DNA of 64,000 nt from an uncultured Synechococcus sp. (GTDB taxonomy: Bacteria > Cyanobacteriota > Cyanobacteriia > PCC-6307 > Cyanobiaceae): positions 1 through 64,000 of the forward strand of contig CAJXPL010000001.1 in the NCBI GenBank assembly GCA_913057985.1. Reading direction: 5' to 3'. The translations under genes and the position numbers were made by a program. The notes below the pieces were generated by a model. The model saw nothing but the letters and a program-made list of their open reading frames with translations. It did no database searches and was not told the DNA's origin. Position 1 is the stretch's first letter, and each line of letters begins with the position of its first letter. Shown here in pieces: positions 44,962 through 55,931 of the stretch.

Positions 44962-45570
44962 ATGTCTCGTTACCGCGGCCCTCGCCTGAGGATCACGCGG
45001 CGCTTGGGAGACCTCCCCGGTCTCACCCGGAAGGCCGCCAAACGGTCCTATCCCCCCGGTCAGCACGGCCAAGCCCGTCGCAAGCGCTCTGAATACGCGA
45101 TCCGTCTCGAAGAGAAGCAGAAGCTTCGCTTCAACTACGGCGTCTCCGAGCGTCAGCTCGTGCGCTACGTGAAGAAAGCGCGCGCCCAGGAAGGTTCCAC
45201 CGGAACCAACCTGCTCAAGCTGCTCGAGAACCGTCTCGACAATGTTTGTTTCCGCCTCGGCTTCGGTCCCACCGTGCCCGGCGCCCGTCAGCTGGTGAAC
45301 CACGGTCACGTGACCGTGAACGGTCGTGTGACCGACATCGCCAGCTACCAGTGCAAGCCCGGCGATGTGATCGCCATCCGCGAGCGCAAATGCAGCAAAA
45401 AGCTGGCTGAAGCCAACCTCGAGTTCCCTGGTCTGGCCAACGTGCCGAGCCACCTCGAGCTGGACAAGTCCAAGCTGAGCGCCAAGGTCACCGCCCGTTG
45501 CGAACGCGAATGGGTTGCCCTGGAAATCAACGAACTGCTGGTGGTGGAGTACTACTCCAGAAAGGTCTGA
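44962..45570 (+). CDS. rpsD: 30S ribosomal protein S4
   Basis: A 202-residue S4 from ATG 44962 ([20 protein letters not shown]). The S4 RNA-binding domain is seen in [20 protein letters not shown] and [15 protein letters not shown]. The upstream 56 codons of the open frame are non-coding leader. A strong terminator follows 30 bp after the stop. Confidence 0.97.
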
Positions 45571-45600
45571 TCCAGATCCGCAGTTCAAATCCCCACGATG

Positions 45601-45634
45601 CGCAACCCTGGTTTCAGGGTTGCGTTTTTTTTTT
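45601..45634 (+). terminator. Terminator of rpsD
   Basis: A perfect 10-bp stem (CGCAACCCTG / CAGGGTTGCG) with a GTTT loop and a run of ten T. Very strong. The next gene's start codon lies in the end of the T-run. Confidence 0.93.
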
Positions 45635-46253
45635 GGTTGATCCCCAGGCACTGCAAGCGCTCACCAGCCACGACTGGCTCGGATTGATCCACCCCGTGCT
45701 GATGATCCTATTCGTCTACCCGGTGGTGGGCGCCACGATCCGGCTGGGAATCCTGGCGCGGGAGAAACGATTAAAGATCAACCCAATCGCCGACACGGTG
45801 CCGGTAGAGCACGCGCAACACGGAGCCTGGGTTACCGGCGGGGTGCTGGTGGCGGTGCTGATCGGCCTCGGCCACAGCCTCTGGAGCAGCCATCCCCTGG
45901 GTCTGGTCGTCACCGGCAGTGCTGTGATGTTCAGCTTCGGGCGCCTGCTGACGACCCGGCTGGTCTGGCAGCGCTTTCTCTGGGCTATTGCCAGTGCCTG
46001 CGGCCTGCTTCTGCTGGGGCTGCATCCGGCCGTGGAGCGGTTCAGCGATGTTCCCTGGAGCCCCCTGTTCTGGCAGTCCCATTGCTGGATGGGACTGTTG
46101 CTCACCGCCCTGTTGCTGAGCTCAACGGCGCTGCAGCCCTTGATTGGTCATTCCGTGCAGGCCAGGCGCATTCACATCAGCAGCAATCTGCTGGTGGCAT
46201 TGCTGCTGGCCATGCAAGCGATCTCGGGAACGCGAAATCTGCTGCTGCACTAA
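45633..46253 (+). CDS. DUF4079-like membrane protein (paralogue of the 22733 gene)
   Basis: A 206-residue protein. TTG 45633 is the best start ([20 protein letters not shown]), since the only frame extension runs back through the rpsD terminator. It has TM helices with [20 protein letters not shown], the basic [12 protein letters not shown] loop, [12 protein letters not shown] and [13 protein letters not shown] at the end. Same plan as the 22733 gene. Function unknown. Confidence 0.75.
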   Translation: MVDPQALQALTSHDWLGLIHPVLMILFVYPVVGATIRLGILAREKRLKINPIADTVPVEHAQHGAWVTGGVLVAVLIGLGHSLWSSHPLGLVVTGSAVMFSFGRLLTTRLVWQRFLWAIASACGLLLLGLHPAVERFSDVPWSPLFWQSHCWMGLLLTALLLSSTALQPLIGHSVQARRIHISSNLLVALLLAMQAISGTRNLLLH

Positions 46254-46816
46254 GCCAAAGCTGAAAGCTGCTGACGCAACCAGGGAAGACTCAGGCCGAT
46301 CACGTTGGAATAACAGCCATCCAAGCCATCAATGCAGAGGCCGCCGCGGCCCTCGAGGGCAAACCCACCGGCACATTGCAACGGCTCACCACTGGCCACA
46401 TAGGCCTCGATCTCGGCCTGACTGAGCGAGGCAAAGCGCACCAACGTTTCCACGCAGGCCAGCAGCTCAGGTTGCCCGCGACGGATCAGGCAATGGCCCG
46501 TCAGCAGAGATCCGCAGCCGCCAGCCATCCGCTGCCAACGCTCGATTGCCTCAGCTGGCCCTGAGGGCTTGCCGAACACCTGCCCTTCAAAACTGAGCAC
46601 CGAATCACAGCCCAGCACAGCCGTGATCTCGGCATCGCCCACCGGGTCAAGCGTCTGGGCGACAGCTGTGGCCTTGGCCTGAGCGAGCAGTTTCACCAGC
46701 TCTGCGGGCTCCACATGCTGGATCTGGTCTTCATCCACACCGCTGACGCGCACCTGATGCGGGATTCCCGCTTGCTCAAGCAAGCGGCGACGCGCCGGCG
46801 AGGCAGATGCAAGCAT
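46250..46816 (-). CDS. maf: Maf-family nucleotide pyrophosphatase
   Basis: A 188-residue protein from ATG 46816: [18 protein letters not shown] (Maf signature, SASxxR), [19 protein letters not shown] and [20 protein letters not shown]. The family hydrolyses modified or canonical NTPs as house-cleaning enzymes. The ATG shares a CATG with the divergent gene's ATG at 46815; GTG 46822 is an alternative. Confidence 0.9.
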   Translation of the reverse strand: MLASASPARRRLLEQAGIPHQVRVSGVDEDQIQHVEPAELVKLLAQAKATAVAQTLDPVGDAEITAVLGCDSVLSFEGQVFGKPSGPAEAIERWQRMAGGCGSLLTGHCLIRRGQPELLACVETLVRFASLSQAEIEAYVASGEPLQCAGGFALEGRGGLCIDGLDGCYSNVIGLSLPWLRQQLSALA

Positions 46817-47258
46817 GAGCACGGGGACACACCGCAGAACAACGCTCCGTAGGCTGCCAGGGACGGGAGGCCTTGCCATCGCTCACCCCACCGACCTGCT
46901 GGATCGACGCAGCCGTGACCGGGCCTGCCGGGCCATGGGATGCCTGCCCTTTTCTGAGGCCCTTTACAGGGATCTTCAGCAGCAAGGCCTGGATGCCGGC
47001 GACCTCTGGAGCGAACCCAGCCGCTACGGCCGCAAAACACGCTGGTTCCGCAACAGCGAAGCCCTCGAGGACGATCTCCGTTGGCTGATCAGTGTGGGCG
47101 TGCTGCGCCGGGAAGTGGATGGGCAAGGGCTGACCAGCCGTTTCAGGCTCACGCCCCTGGGTCGCCAACTCCTCGATGACGACCCCGCACTCCTGCAGCG
47201 TTCGATTCCGGTGTTGGAGCGTCTGCGTCACAGCCTGCGTCGGCACTGGCCGCTGTGA
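46815..47258 (+). CDS. Npun_F0494-like cyanobacterial protein
   Basis: A 147-residue protein. [20 protein letters not shown] and a C-terminal winged-helix-like block ([20 protein letters not shown], then [10 protein letters not shown]) match a conserved cyanobacterial family of unknown function. The region before MGCLPF is conserved, so the start must lie upstream; ATG 46815 is the best fit. Overlaps cobQ by GTGA. Confidence 0.7.
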   Translation: MSTGTHRRTTLRRLPGTGGLAIAHPTDLLDRRSRDRACRAMGCLPFSEALYRDLQQQGLDAGDLWSEPSRYGRKTRWFRNSEALEDDLRWLISVGVLRREVDGQGLTSRFRLTPLGRQLLDDDPALLQRSIPVLERLRHSLRRHWPL

Positions 47259-48751
47259 CCCGCACCACGCCACGACCGCTGATGGTGCTGGGCACCTCCA
47301 GCGGTGCCGGCAAATCGCTGATGACGGCGGCGCTGTGCCGGGTGCTCCAACGCCGTGGGGAACAGGCACTGCCCTTTAAGGGCCAGAACATGAGCAACAA
47401 CGCCTGGGTGGATGCCGATGGCGGGGAGATGGCCTACTCCCAGGCCATGCAGGCCTGGGCGGCGGGCCTTGAGCCCTGCTGCGCCATGAATCCCGTGCTG
47501 CTGAAACCCCGGGGAGACAGCACCAGTGAGGTGATCCATGGGGGCCAAAGCGTGGGGATCGCCCGCGCCGAGCACTACTACCGCGACTGGTTCCGCCCCG
47601 GTTGGCAGGCGATCCGCACCGGCCTGATGCAGCTCCAGCAGCAATGGCCCCAAGGCCGGCTGGTGCTGGAGGGGGCGGGAAGCCCGGTGGAAGTGAACCT
47701 GCAACGCCGCGACCTCACCAACCTGCGCCTGGCCCAGTACCTGCGGGCCAACTGCCTGCTGGTGGCCGACATTGAGCGCGGCGGTGTCTTCGCCCAGATC
47801 GTTGGGACGCTCGCTTTGTTACGCCCGGTGGAGCGCCCGCTGATCAAAGGAATCCTGATCAACCGCTTCCGCGGCCGTCGGGAGCTGTTTGATGAGGGTC
47901 GCCAATGGCTGGAAGCCAACACCGGGGTACCGGTGCTGGGGGTGATGCCCTGGCTCAACGAGCTGTTTCCACCCGAAGATTCCCTCGATCTGCTGGAACG
48001 CAAACCCACCCGCGGGGCCACCGATCTGGAGATCGCTGTGCTGCGGTTGCCCTCCTTGAGCAACTTCTCGGATCTCGATCCGCTCGAAGCCGAAGCCAGC
48101 CTGAAGCTGCGCTGGATTCAACCCGGGGAACCCCTGGGTGAGCCGGATGCCGTGATTCTTCCGGGAAGCAAGCAGACGCTGCGGGATCTCGAAGCGTTGA
48201 ACAGCTGTGGACTGGCCGATCAACTCAGGAGCTACGCCCAGGCTGGGGGATCCGTCCTGGGCATCTGCGGCGGCATGCAGATGCTGGGCAAAACGTTGAA
48301 CGATCCGGAGGGACTGGAGGGCACCGATCAGCGGGGACCCCAGAGCGGCCTGGGCCTCCTGCCCCTGGACACCACCTTCAGCGGCACGAAACGGCTGAGC
48401 CAGCGCAGCATCGATGGCCTCTGGCCCATGGAAACACCGCTGAACGGTTTTGAACTGCACTACGGCACCACCACCCCAGATCCCGGTCTTCAGCCCCTGA
48501 GCAGCGACCCTGGTTTGGGGTGGTGGGCTCCCGGGCCAAAGGGTTCGAGCGTGGTGGGCACCTACCTGCACGGCTTGCTCGACAACGGCCCCTGGCGACG
48601 GGCCTGGCTCAACCGGCTTCGCGAGCAACGGGGATTGCAACCGCTGGCCAACGATCCCAAGAACCACAGCGCCCACCGTGATCTGTTGCTCGATCGCCTC
48701 GCCGATGCCTTCGAGCAACATGTGAACCTTGCTCCATTGCTCCAGCCATGA
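47255..48751 (+). CDS. cobQ: Cobyric acid synthase CobQ
   Basis: A 498-residue enzyme that amidates four side chains of adenosylcobyrinic a,c-diamide in cobalamin synthesis. The N-terminal P-loop domain has [19 protein letters not shown]. The C-terminal class I amidotransferase has [15 protein letters not shown] with the nucleophile Cys, and a His in [12 protein letters not shown] 47255 overlaps the previous stop. Marine Synechococcus make pseudocobalamin, fitting the presence of the gene. Confidence 0.94.
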   Translation: MTRTTPRPLMVLGTSSGAGKSLMTAALCRVLQRRGEQALPFKGQNMSNNAWVDADGGEMAYSQAMQAWAAGLEPCCAMNPVLLKPRGDSTSEVIHGGQSVGIARAEHYYRDWFRPGWQAIRTGLMQLQQQWPQGRLVLEGAGSPVEVNLQRRDLTNLRLAQYLRANCLLVADIERGGVFAQIVGTLALLRPVERPLIKGILINRFRGRRELFDEGRQWLEANTGVPVLGVMPWLNELFPPEDSLDLLERKPTRGATDLEIAVLRLPSLSNFSDLDPLEAEASLKLRWIQPGEPLGEPDAVILPGSKQTLRDLEALNSCGLADQLRSYAQAGGSVLGICGGMQMLGKTLNDPEGLEGTDQRGPQSGLGLLPLDTTFSGTKRLSQRSIDGLWPMETPLNGFELHYGTTTPDPGLQPLSSDPGLGWWAPGPKGSSVVGTYLHGLLDNGPWRRAWLNRLREQRGLQPLANDPKNHSAHRDLLLDRLADAFEQHVNLAPLLQP

Positions 48752-48987
48752 CGTCGATTCCTGTGCGCTGGCCCGATGGGCGCATCACCCACGAAACCAT
48801 TGGCCAGGACTGGTTGGTGGCCGCCAGTGGAGCGGGCATCAGCATTCCCACCGGTTGCCTGGGGGGCAGCTGCGGGGCCTGCGAGATCGACGTGAACGGC
48901 AAGACGGTGCGCGCCTGCATCAGCACCGTTCCGGCATCGAAATCAGCGAAACTCAGTGTTGAATTCGCCACCGACCCGCACTGGTGA
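48748..48987 (+). CDS. Plant-type [2Fe-2S] ferredoxin-like protein
   Basis: A 79-residue protein with [19 protein letters not shown]: the C-x4-C-x2-C pattern, and a fourth Cys in RACIST. Shorter than photosynthetic ferredoxin. ATG overlaps the cobQ stop and its own stop overlaps the next start, so it is in the same operon. May serve an oxygenase or cobalamin step. Confidence 0.88.
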   Translation: MTSIPVRWPDGRITHETIGQDWLVAASGAGISIPTGCLGGSCGACEIDVNGKTVRACISTVPASKSAKLSVEFATDPHW

Positions 48988-50210
48988 CTCGCCTACGCCT
49001 CAGCCTGATGGCCCTGTTCACCGGCACCCTGAGCGGCGCCGGTGTGGCGGTTGTGATGGGCTGGATCGGCGGCTTAAGCCAGCTGCTCTGGGGAGATCCG
49101 GTGCTCGAGGGCTTGGATCGCGGCCTTCCCCTGGGCTGGTCGATGTTGATCTGCGGCAGCAGCGGCTTGATTCTTTCGCTGCTGCATCGCCCCGGCCCCA
49201 ACACCTTGCTGCCTGAGCTGCGGGACACCCTGAGTGATCTGCGTGATCCCGACCAGGCGCCGAAACGCGATGAAGCTCGCGGTCTCCTCGGAGCGGCGCT
49301 GGCCCAGATCGGGGGAGGATGCATCGGGCCTGAGGCCCTGATGAGCCGCATGGCCGCCCTGATCAGCCAACGAATCTGGCGTGGTCGTGACCAGAAACTG
49401 CAGGAGGCAACGGTGGCAGGGAGCCTGGCCTTGTTCGGAGCTCCACTGCTGGGGGGGGCTGTTGTTGGCGAAGCCTCTCACCCAAAAAACCGGAGGCAAA
49501 CCTTCCTCGACCGCTGGTTGCCCGGCAGCCTCGGCGGTGTAGCAGGGTTTGCAGCCTTCCACGGCATCGGTGCTGCCAGCGGGGGATCACTGCAACGGCT
49601 TCCTTACATCTGGCCCAGCAGCCTGGGGGAAGATCTCGGCACCCTCAGCGCAGGTTTGTTGGGAGGAGTGGTCGGTTGCGGCCTGGGCTGGCTGTTGCTG
49701 CAGTGGCAAGGCTGGCTGGAGCAGCGCCAACTCCTGGCCCGATGGCCCTGGTGGCCGCTGCTGACCGGCCTGTTATTGGGGGCCTGCATGCACTGGTTGC
49801 CGTTGGTTCCCTTCGCCGGAGAAGACCAGCTGAGGCCCCTGCTGGAGGGCCAGAACTCAACTGAGGCCTGGGTGCTGCTTCTCTCAGCGATCGTGAAACT
49901 GCTGATGCTCGGTCTTTGCCTGGAAACCGGCTGGCGGGGCGGAGTGTTCTTTCCACTGTTCCTGGTGGCCTGCGCACTCGGGATGGGACTTCACCTGCTG
50001 CTGCCCGATCTGGGCAGCCTGGGCAGTTGGTGCGGTGCCCTCACGGGTGCGTTGTACCGCTTCGTGCTGCCTGCTCCCATGGCGGTTCTGGTGCTCGGGA
50101 TTGCTCTCCTGCAGGGTCACGGCACAGCAGGCCTGCTAGTGGGCCTCGGCATGGCGCAGCTGATCAGGCGCCGTGCTGAGCGGGATGGTGGCCCTCCACT
50201 TCGCCCTTGA
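48984..50210 (+). CDS. ClC-family chloride channel/antiporter-like protein
   Basis: A 408-residue, multi-TM protein. Conserved ClC features: [18 protein letters not shown] (GxEGP-like selectivity region, altered), [17 protein letters not shown] and a [20 protein letters not shown] helix. The first conserved Glu gate motif is degenerate (CIGPE), so transport type is unclear. GTG 48984 overlaps the ferredoxin stop. The last 47 bp overlap the convergent cbbX end. Confidence 0.78.
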   Translation: MTRLRLSLMALFTGTLSGAGVAVVMGWIGGLSQLLWGDPVLEGLDRGLPLGWSMLICGSSGLILSLLHRPGPNTLLPELRDTLSDLRDPDQAPKRDEARGLLGAALAQIGGGCIGPEALMSRMAALISQRIWRGRDQKLQEATVAGSLALFGAPLLGGAVVGEASHPKNRRQTFLDRWLPGSLGGVAGFAAFHGIGAASGGSLQRLPYIWPSSLGEDLGTLSAGLLGGVVGCGLGWLLLQWQGWLEQRQLLARWPWWPLLTGLLLGACMHWLPLVPFAGEDQLRPLLEGQNSTEAWVLLLSAIVKLLMLGLCLETGWRGGVFFPLFLVACALGMGLHLLLPDLGSLGSWCGALTGALYRFVLPAPMAVLVLGIALLQGHGTAGLLVGLGMAQLIRRRAERDGGPPLRP

Positions 50211-51069
50211 ACACACGGCTGGCCCGGATGTCGGCCTCCTCAATCGTGATGAGATCCTGCTTGGTGAGGGCTTCTCCCATCCGCGAAAACAACCGGTTGG
50301 CCTGGCGCAGACGGGCCCGGTCCAACGCATTGCGAACCGAGCGCGCGTTGGCGAAGAAAGGCAGCTGCCGCCGACGCGAGACATAGTCGGAGAACGCCGT
50401 CTCGGCCTCGGCACTGAACTGATAGTGCTGGGCCTCGAGGAGCAGGCCTGCAATCGCCATCAGCTCGTCGTCGCTGTAGTCGGGGAAATCGAGATGGTGC
50501 GCCACCCTTGAGGACAGGCCTGGATTGGAGCTGTAGAAGGTCTCCATCCGATCCCTATAGCCCGCAAAGATCACCACAACGTCGCTGCGCCGGCTCTCCA
50601 TCTCCTGCAGGAGAATCTCAATCGCTTCGGCGCCGTAATCGCGTTCGTTGTCTGGCTTGTAGAGGTAATAGGCCTCATCGATGAACAGCACGCCACCCTG
50701 GGCACGCTTGAGCATCTCCTTGGTTTTCGGGGCGGTGTGACCCACGTACTGACCCACGAGATCGTCGCGGGTGGCCGTCACCACATGACCCTTGCGGAGG
50801 TAACCCAGGCGATGCAGGATTTGCGACATCCGCTGAGCCACGGTGGTCTTGCCCGTGCCGGGATGGCCGGTAAACGACATGTGCAAACTGGGCGCGGTGC
50901 TGGGCAACTCCAGTTGCTGCCGCGCCTGATCCACCAGCAACAGCGCTGCGATCTCTCGGATCCGCGTCTTCACCGGCGCCAGGCCGATCAGTTCACGGTC
51001 CAGTTGGTCCAACACCTCAGCCACACCGGAATCGGCATAGGCCGAAGCCAGATCAACTGAGGAGGGCAT
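50164..51069 (-). CDS. cbbX: CbbX, AAA+ Rubisco activase
   Basis: A 301-residue AAA+ protein from ATG 51069. Walker [16 protein letters not shown], pore loop [15 protein letters not shown], Walker [13 protein letters not shown] and sensor-1 region [13 protein letters not shown]. CbbX pulls the C terminus of red-type Rubisco large subunits and is also found in alpha-cyanobacteria. It is last in the CO2-module order and overlaps the acRAF-like gene by 17 bp. Confidence 0.92.
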   Translation of the reverse strand: MPSSVDLASAYADSGVAEVLDQLDRELIGLAPVKTRIREIAALLLVDQARQQLELPSTAPSLHMSFTGHPGTGKTTVAQRMSQILHRLGYLRKGHVVTATRDDLVGQYVGHTAPKTKEMLKRAQGGVLFIDEAYYLYKPDNERDYGAEAIEILLQEMESRRSDVVVIFAGYRDRMETFYSSNPGLSSRVAHHLDFPDYSDDELMAIAGLLLEAQHYQFSAEAETAFSDYVSRRRQLPFFANARSVRNALDRARLRQANRLFSRMGEALTKQDLITIEEADIRASRVFKGEVEGHHPAQHGA

Positions 51070-51304
51070 CGATCTCTGCGGCAAAGGCTCGATCGGCTTC
51101 GCTCAGCTGGGCCTCGGGGCCGTCATCCTCCGGCCGGATCGTGATGTTCACGTAGGTGCGCCCAAAGCTGATGTCGGGAAAGCGCTGGGTCGCCTCGCTG
51201 TGATCGCCGAGTTTGTCAAGAAAATCCCTGGTGGCGTCGTAGCTCTCAAACTCGAAACGACACTCGAGGCATACGGGTCGTTTCCGCTCCTGCCACTGAT
51301 TCAT
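51053..51304 (-). CDS. PCD-like Rubisco assembly factor (acRAF)
   Basis: An 83-residue protein of the pterin carbinolamine dehydratase fold: [20 protein letters not shown]-like core, then [15 protein letters not shown]. In alpha-carboxysome loci this PCD-like protein is acRAF, which helps Rubisco assembly and lacks dehydratase activity. Directly upstream of cbbX. Confidence 0.82.
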   Translation of the reverse strand: MNQWQERKRPVCLECRFEFESYDATRDFLDKLGDHSEATQRFPDISFGRTYVNITIRPEDDGPEAQLSEADRAFAAEIDALLS

Positions 51305-51338
51305 CAGAGTCCCCGTTCAGCCTGAACCTGCTGGAAAC

Positions 51339-52478
51339 CTAGAGGAGCGCCACCCGCTGGCAGCCCATCAAGCGCCCTGACCAGGCCTCGGCGTAGGCCC
51401 GATTGGCGGCCTGCTGCTCGGGGTCATCGGTGTCCAGCGGATGCGGCATCGTGCCGGCGATGGCGGCATTGGTGACGCAGAACATCGACTTCTGGAAGCT
51501 GACGCAGATCTGCACGTGCACATCCGTTTGGCCTCGACCGTTGTCGTCGTACCAGAGGCTCAGTTCCTCGGGCAGGTGGCGATACATGTCCTGCATGCAG
51601 AGGCTGGGGGGAATGCCCGCACCCATGCTCGGAATCGGGTCGGCGTAAAGGGCGCCGTACTTGAAATCACTGATGTCCGGTGAAATCTGCCGGGCCTGGG
51701 CGTTGTACGACACCGTTCCAAGGAAGGGCATGCCGCGAAAGAAAACGGCCTCCACGTAGGGCACCGCAACATCCACCAGAAAGGTGAGACCCGCCTCAGG
51801 GGGGAGGACCCAGATCTCTTCACCACCGATCGTCACCTTGTATTCAATCGGGCTTCCGGCCGCCGCCACCAGGCCATCGCGGATGTGATGCACCACATCG
51901 TTGACGCAGGTGACTTCCTTGATCGCGTAGCGGCGGGCCAGGTCGACAAAGATGTCGCTCATCACGCGCCAGAACAGACCGAGGCAATAAATCGTGGTGA
52001 GCGAACGGATGGCCTCGGGGGCGAAATCGGGATAGAGGCGGTTGTTGAGGGCCAGCAGAGGGTCGCGCGCCGACTTGCGCTTGATGATCCGCTGGCAGGC
52101 CTCGGCGAACTCAGGCGTGTCGAGGTAGGCATCCAACCCGCCGGTGCCATGCCAGAACATCGCCTTCTGGCAGTACTCGGCGTACTCAAAGTTGATGCGA
52201 TCCCCCATCAGATGGGTCCAGAGGCGCTTGAGGTTGAACCCCTCATGGAAGAAGCGGAACACCGGGAAGGGATTGAGCATCTGCTGCTCGCCCTGATCCA
52301 CCAGGTTCTTGCTGTAGGCATCGAGAACAAGCCCATAGCTCTCGAGCACATTCACCACCTGCAGCAGATGGTCGGGGGTGTCCTTGAGCAGCGGCGTGTC
52401 GCTGAGCAAACGACGGATCAACTCCTCCTGATCAGGAAGCACCGGAGGTTGAACGGGGGATGCGGATGTCGGGGTCAT
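51339..52478 (-). CDS. chpX: CO2 hydration protein CupB/ChpX
   Basis: A 379-residue protein of the CupA/CupB family: KRLWTHLMGDRINFEYAEYC, FWHGTGGLDAYLDTPEF and ITIGGEEIWVLP-like residues. With NdhF4/NdhD4 it forms the constitutive low-affinity NDH-1 CO2-uptake complex that turns CO2 into bicarbonate. It overlaps the ndhD4 stop by ATGA, fixing the start. I choose CupB because the neighbours are F4/D4. Confidence 0.92.
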   Translation of the reverse strand: MTPTSASPVQPPVLPDQEELIRRLLSDTPLLKDTPDHLLQVVNVLESYGLVLDAYSKNLVDQGEQQMLNPFPVFRFFHEGFNLKRLWTHLMGDRINFEYAEYCQKAMFWHGTGGLDAYLDTPEFAEACQRIIKRKSARDPLLALNNRLYPDFAPEAIRSLTTIYCLGLFWRVMSDIFVDLARRYAIKEVTCVNDVVHHIRDGLVAAAGSPIEYKVTIGGEEIWVLPPEAGLTFLVDVAVPYVEAVFFRGMPFLGTVSYNAQARQISPDISDFKYGALYADPIPSMGAGIPPSLCMQDMYRHLPEELSLWYDDNGRGQTDVHVQICVSFQKSMFCVTNAAIAGTMPHPLDTDDPEQQAANRAYAEAWSGRLMGCQRVALL

Positions 52479-53965
52479 GACAGATCTCCAGTGATCAGGC
52501 TGAGGCCCGTGGTGGCCGCCTCACTGAGGTTCGACAGCAGCTCCGGGGCAAGGCCAAGCACCAGCACAACGAGGCTGAGGGCGATGGCCGGGGCCTGCTC
52601 CCGCAGCGCCACGCGGTTGAGGATACGGGGATTCACCACCTCGCCGGGGGCGATCGCCAGGCGACCGAAGAAGGCGCGATTCACCAACAGCAGGAAATAC
52701 ACCGCCGTCAGTCCCGATCCCACCATGGAAAGCAGCGTGGCCAGGGGGAAGGGCTGAAGGCTGCCGCGGAAGATCAGGAATTCGGAAATGAAGCCGGCCA
52801 TGCCGGGGATTCCGGCACTGGCCATCACCCCGATGATCATCAGAGATCCAGTGAGCGGCAGGCCGCGCTGGGGGTTGAGCAGGCCACGCAAGACGTTGAG
52901 GTCGCGGGTGCCGGTCTGGGCGTAAACGACACCCACCACCAGGAACAGCACGCCAGAGATCAGGCCGTGGCTCACCATCTGGAACAGGGCCCCCATCAAC
53001 CCGAGCGGCGTGGCGGCGGCGGCGGCCAGCAGCACGTAGCCCATGTGGCCCACCGAGCTGTAGGCCACCATGCGCTTCATGTCGGTCTGGGCAATCGCCG
53101 CAAGGGATCCGTAGAGCACTGAGATCGCAGCCCAGCCGGCCAGCCAGGGAGCAGCCACCTGCCAGGCGTCGGGGAACAATCCAAGGCAGAAACGCAGCAG
53201 GCCGTAGGTGCCCAGCTTGAGCAGCACACCTGCCAGAAGAACCGAAACCGGTGTGGAGGCCTCGGTGTGAGCATCCGGCAGCCAGGTGTGGAAGGGAAAG
53301 AGGGGAATCTTGATGCCGAAGCCAATCAGCAGAGCACCCATCAGCACCAGCTGGGGCGTCATGCCCAGTTCACCGGCAAGGATCGGCCGGAGGCTGAAGT
53401 CCATGGTCCCGGTGACAAAGGCAATGCCAAGGAAGGCGCCCAGGATCAGAACGCCCGAGACGGCGGTGACGATCAGAAACTTGGTTGCGGCGTAGGCCCG
53501 GTTAGCACCACCCCATACGGCGATCAGCATCCAGAGGGGGATGAGTTCCAGTTCGTAGAACAAGAAGAAGAGCAGCAGGTTCTGTGCCAGGAAGGCTCCA
53601 TTCACGGCGCCAGAAATCACCAGCAGCAGGGCGAAATAAACCCGGGGGCGGTTCTCGATCGTGCGGGAGGCGATGGCCGCCACCAGGCAGAGCACACCGT
53701 TCATCAGCACCAATGGCAAGGACAGGCCATCCAGCGCCAAGGCGTAATCCAGGCCGATGGCATGCACCCAGCGGGCCTGTTCCACCAACTGCAAACCTGC
53801 GTCGGCGGCATCGAAGGGCAGCAGCAGGGCGAAGCTCGCCAAGCACTGCACCACCAGCAGCACGATGGACACATCGCGCAGGCGTGCACTGGACGGGGAT
53901 CCCGGCCAGAGGATCAGAGCCAGAGCCCCGAGGAAGGGAATCAGAAGCAGGAGGGAAAGAAGCAT
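52475..53965 (-). CDS. ndhD4: NADH dehydrogenase subunit NdhD4
   Basis: A 496-residue NuoM/NdhD antiporter-like subunit with about 14 TM helices. FFLFYELELIPLWMLIAVWG carries the key Glu, FPFHTWLPDAHTEASTPVSV the Lys/His region. The D4 type is inferred from the ndhF4-ndhD4-chpX order. Proton pumping drives CO2 hydration. Confidence 0.93.
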   Translation of the reverse strand: MLLSLLLLIPFLGALALILWPGSPSSARLRDVSIVLLVVQCLASFALLLPFDAADAGLQLVEQARWVHAIGLDYALALDGLSLPLVLMNGVLCLVAAIASRTIENRPRVYFALLLVISGAVNGAFLAQNLLLFFLFYELELIPLWMLIAVWGGANRAYAATKFLIVTAVSGVLILGAFLGIAFVTGTMDFSLRPILAGELGMTPQLVLMGALLIGFGIKIPLFPFHTWLPDAHTEASTPVSVLLAGVLLKLGTYGLLRFCLGLFPDAWQVAAPWLAGWAAISVLYGSLAAIAQTDMKRMVAYSSVGHMGYVLLAAAAATPLGLMGALFQMVSHGLISGVLFLVVGVVYAQTGTRDLNVLRGLLNPQRGLPLTGSLMIIGVMASAGIPGMAGFISEFLIFRGSLQPFPLATLLSMVGSGLTAVYFLLLVNRAFFGRLAIAPGEVVNPRILNRVALREQAPAIALSLVVLVLGLAPELLSNLSEAATTGLSLITGDLS

Positions 53966-53975
53966 CTCGGGGCGA

Positions 53976-55820
53976 TCAGGTGAGGAACCAGCTCACCGCG
54001 GTGAGGAAAAGAACGATGGCCAGGAGCACCGTCAGCACGTACGACTGGCTCTGGCCGCTGACGCTGAGCTTGAGGCTGTCGGCACTGGCCAGGGAGAAGC
54101 GCGCCACTCCATTGAGAAGACCATCCACCACATTGCGGTCGAACCAGGAGGCCAGGCGAGAGAAGCCAGCCACCACGTTGACGATGGTGAGGCGATAGAA
54201 GCGCTCGGTGTAGAAGTCGTAGGCCAGCAGGTCCTGCCACCAGCGCAGAACAGGATTCAGCGAGCGGGACCAGGCCTTGCTCAGGGGGAGAACGGCGCCA
54301 GCGAGCAGGCCCAGCAGTCCGCTTCCCACCACAAGAGCTGCTGCCCAGAGGGGGAAGGCCAACAAACCATCGAGCGATTCAAGCCGCACCAGCAACAGCG
54401 GGGTGATCAGCACGATCACGGTGAGCGCCACCATTGGGAACGCCATCTGCCAGTTCACCTCGGCAGCCCGACGGGACTTGATCAGGGAATCCCCCATGAA
54501 CACATGGCGGAACACCCGCACCAGACCCATGGCGGTGAGTGCGTTGGTGAGCAGGAACACCGCCATGAAAGGCACCGAGCGCACGCTCAGCAGTTCAATC
54601 GATTGGGCCAGGGCCAGGAAGCCACCCAGGGGGAGGAAGCCCACGAGACCAGCACCACCCACCAGAAACGCCGTGGTGGTAGCCGGCATGCGGCTGCCCA
54701 ATCCCCCCAGCTCGGTGATGTCCTGACAGTTGGTGGAGGCAATCACGCCGCCAATGCTCATCGACAGCAGCGCCTTGGACACGGCATGGGTGAACAGCAG
54801 CAACAAGGCCAGAACAGGGATCTGCAGCGCAATGGCGATGAAGACAAGGCCCATGTGGGCCGTTGTGGAATACGACAGCGTGCGTTTGATGTCCACCTGA
54901 GCCAGGGCCACCAAAGAGCCACCGATCGCACTGATGCTGCCGATCACGAGCATCACGCCGATGGCGATGGGCGAGAGCTGAAGGATCGGCATCACCTTCA
55001 GCAGCACGATGGCGCCGCAGGTCACCACCACCGAGTTCCGCAGAATCGAAGCGGGGTTCGGGCCCTCCATGGCTTCGTCCAGCCAGAGGTGCATGGGGAA
55101 CTGGGCGCATTTGCCCGTTGGGCCAGCAACCAAGCCCAAACCCAAGAGCGTTGCCGCCAAGGGAGAGAGGGTGTCTTGAGCGGCCCAGGCGTAAAGGTCG
55201 TTGAACCCCATCACGCCGGAATAGCTGCAGAGCGCCACCACACCCATCAGCAGCAGCACATCACCAACGCGCTTGGTGAGGAAGGCATCCCGGGCTGCTG
55301 TGACCACCAGGGGTTGGGCGTACCAGAAACCCACCAATAAATAAGTGGAGAGCGTCAGCATCTCCAGCAGGAAATAGCTCTGGAACAGGGAGTCGCTGAG
55401 CACGACACCACTCATCGCACCCTCGAAAAAACCAAGCAGGGCAAAGAAGCGGGCCAAGGCCCATTCCTTGTCCATGTAGCCCAGGGAATACACCTGCGAC
55501 AGCAAGCTGAGGCCCGTGATCAGTTCCAGGGCCACCAGGTTGGTGAGCGACAAGCTGAAGCTGATGTTCAGCTCCAGATCAGCCACGCTGAGCCAGGGGA
55601 AGGCCAGATCCACCGGCCCTGATTGGTACACCTCCTGCAGGATCAGGCTTCCGTGGGCGAAGGCCAGCAGGGTGAGAAGAATGTTGAGGTAGGCCGCCGG
55701 TCGATGGGCATCTCGGCGGAACCAGCCACAGGCCCAAGGGAGGGAAACCAGCATCCCGATGAACCCATAGAGCGGGATCAACCAGGCGGTCTGGATGGGA
55801 AGCGAAAGCTCCGGGGTCAA
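53976..55820 (-). CDS. ndhF4: NADH dehydrogenase subunit NdhF4
   Basis: A 614-residue NuoL/NdhF-type subunit: SYFLLEMLTLSTYLLVGFWY, FPMHLWLDEAMEGPNPASIL and TLSYSTTAHMGLVFIAIALQ. It starts at 55820 and lies 10 bp upstream of ndhD4. First gene of the CO2-uptake operon, downstream of the carboxysome genes on the same strand. Confidence 0.93.
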   Translation of the reverse strand: MTPELSLPIQTAWLIPLYGFIGMLVSLPWACGWFRRDAHRPAAYLNILLTLLAFAHGSLILQEVYQSGPVDLAFPWLSVADLELNISFSLSLTNLVALELITGLSLLSQVYSLGYMDKEWALARFFALLGFFEGAMSGVVLSDSLFQSYFLLEMLTLSTYLLVGFWYAQPLVVTAARDAFLTKRVGDVLLLMGVVALCSYSGVMGFNDLYAWAAQDTLSPLAATLLGLGLVAGPTGKCAQFPMHLWLDEAMEGPNPASILRNSVVVTCGAIVLLKVMPILQLSPIAIGVMLVIGSISAIGGSLVALAQVDIKRTLSYSTTAHMGLVFIAIALQIPVLALLLLFTHAVSKALLSMSIGGVIASTNCQDITELGGLGSRMPATTTAFLVGGAGLVGFLPLGGFLALAQSIELLSVRSVPFMAVFLLTNALTAMGLVRVFRHVFMGDSLIKSRRAAEVNWQMAFPMVALTVIVLITPLLLVRLESLDGLLAFPLWAAALVVGSGLLGLLAGAVLPLSKAWSRSLNPVLRWWQDLLAYDFYTERFYRLTIVNVVAGFSRLASWFDRNVVDGLLNGVARFSLASADSLKLSVSGQSQSYVLTVLLAIVLFLTAVSWFLT

Positions 55821-55931
55821 AACGGCGAGCGGGATGGTGATCGAGCTGGTCGCTGGTTGGCCGGCGAATCTAGGAGCCGGTCAGGAGCAAAAGGGCTCTT
55901 TGTGAACGGCTGTGAGGAGGCTTTTATGCCT

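Noticed and set aside
53757-55340. 527-codon plus-strand frame opposite ndhF4
   Set aside because: Antisense shadow of a membrane protein gene, Gln/His-rich.
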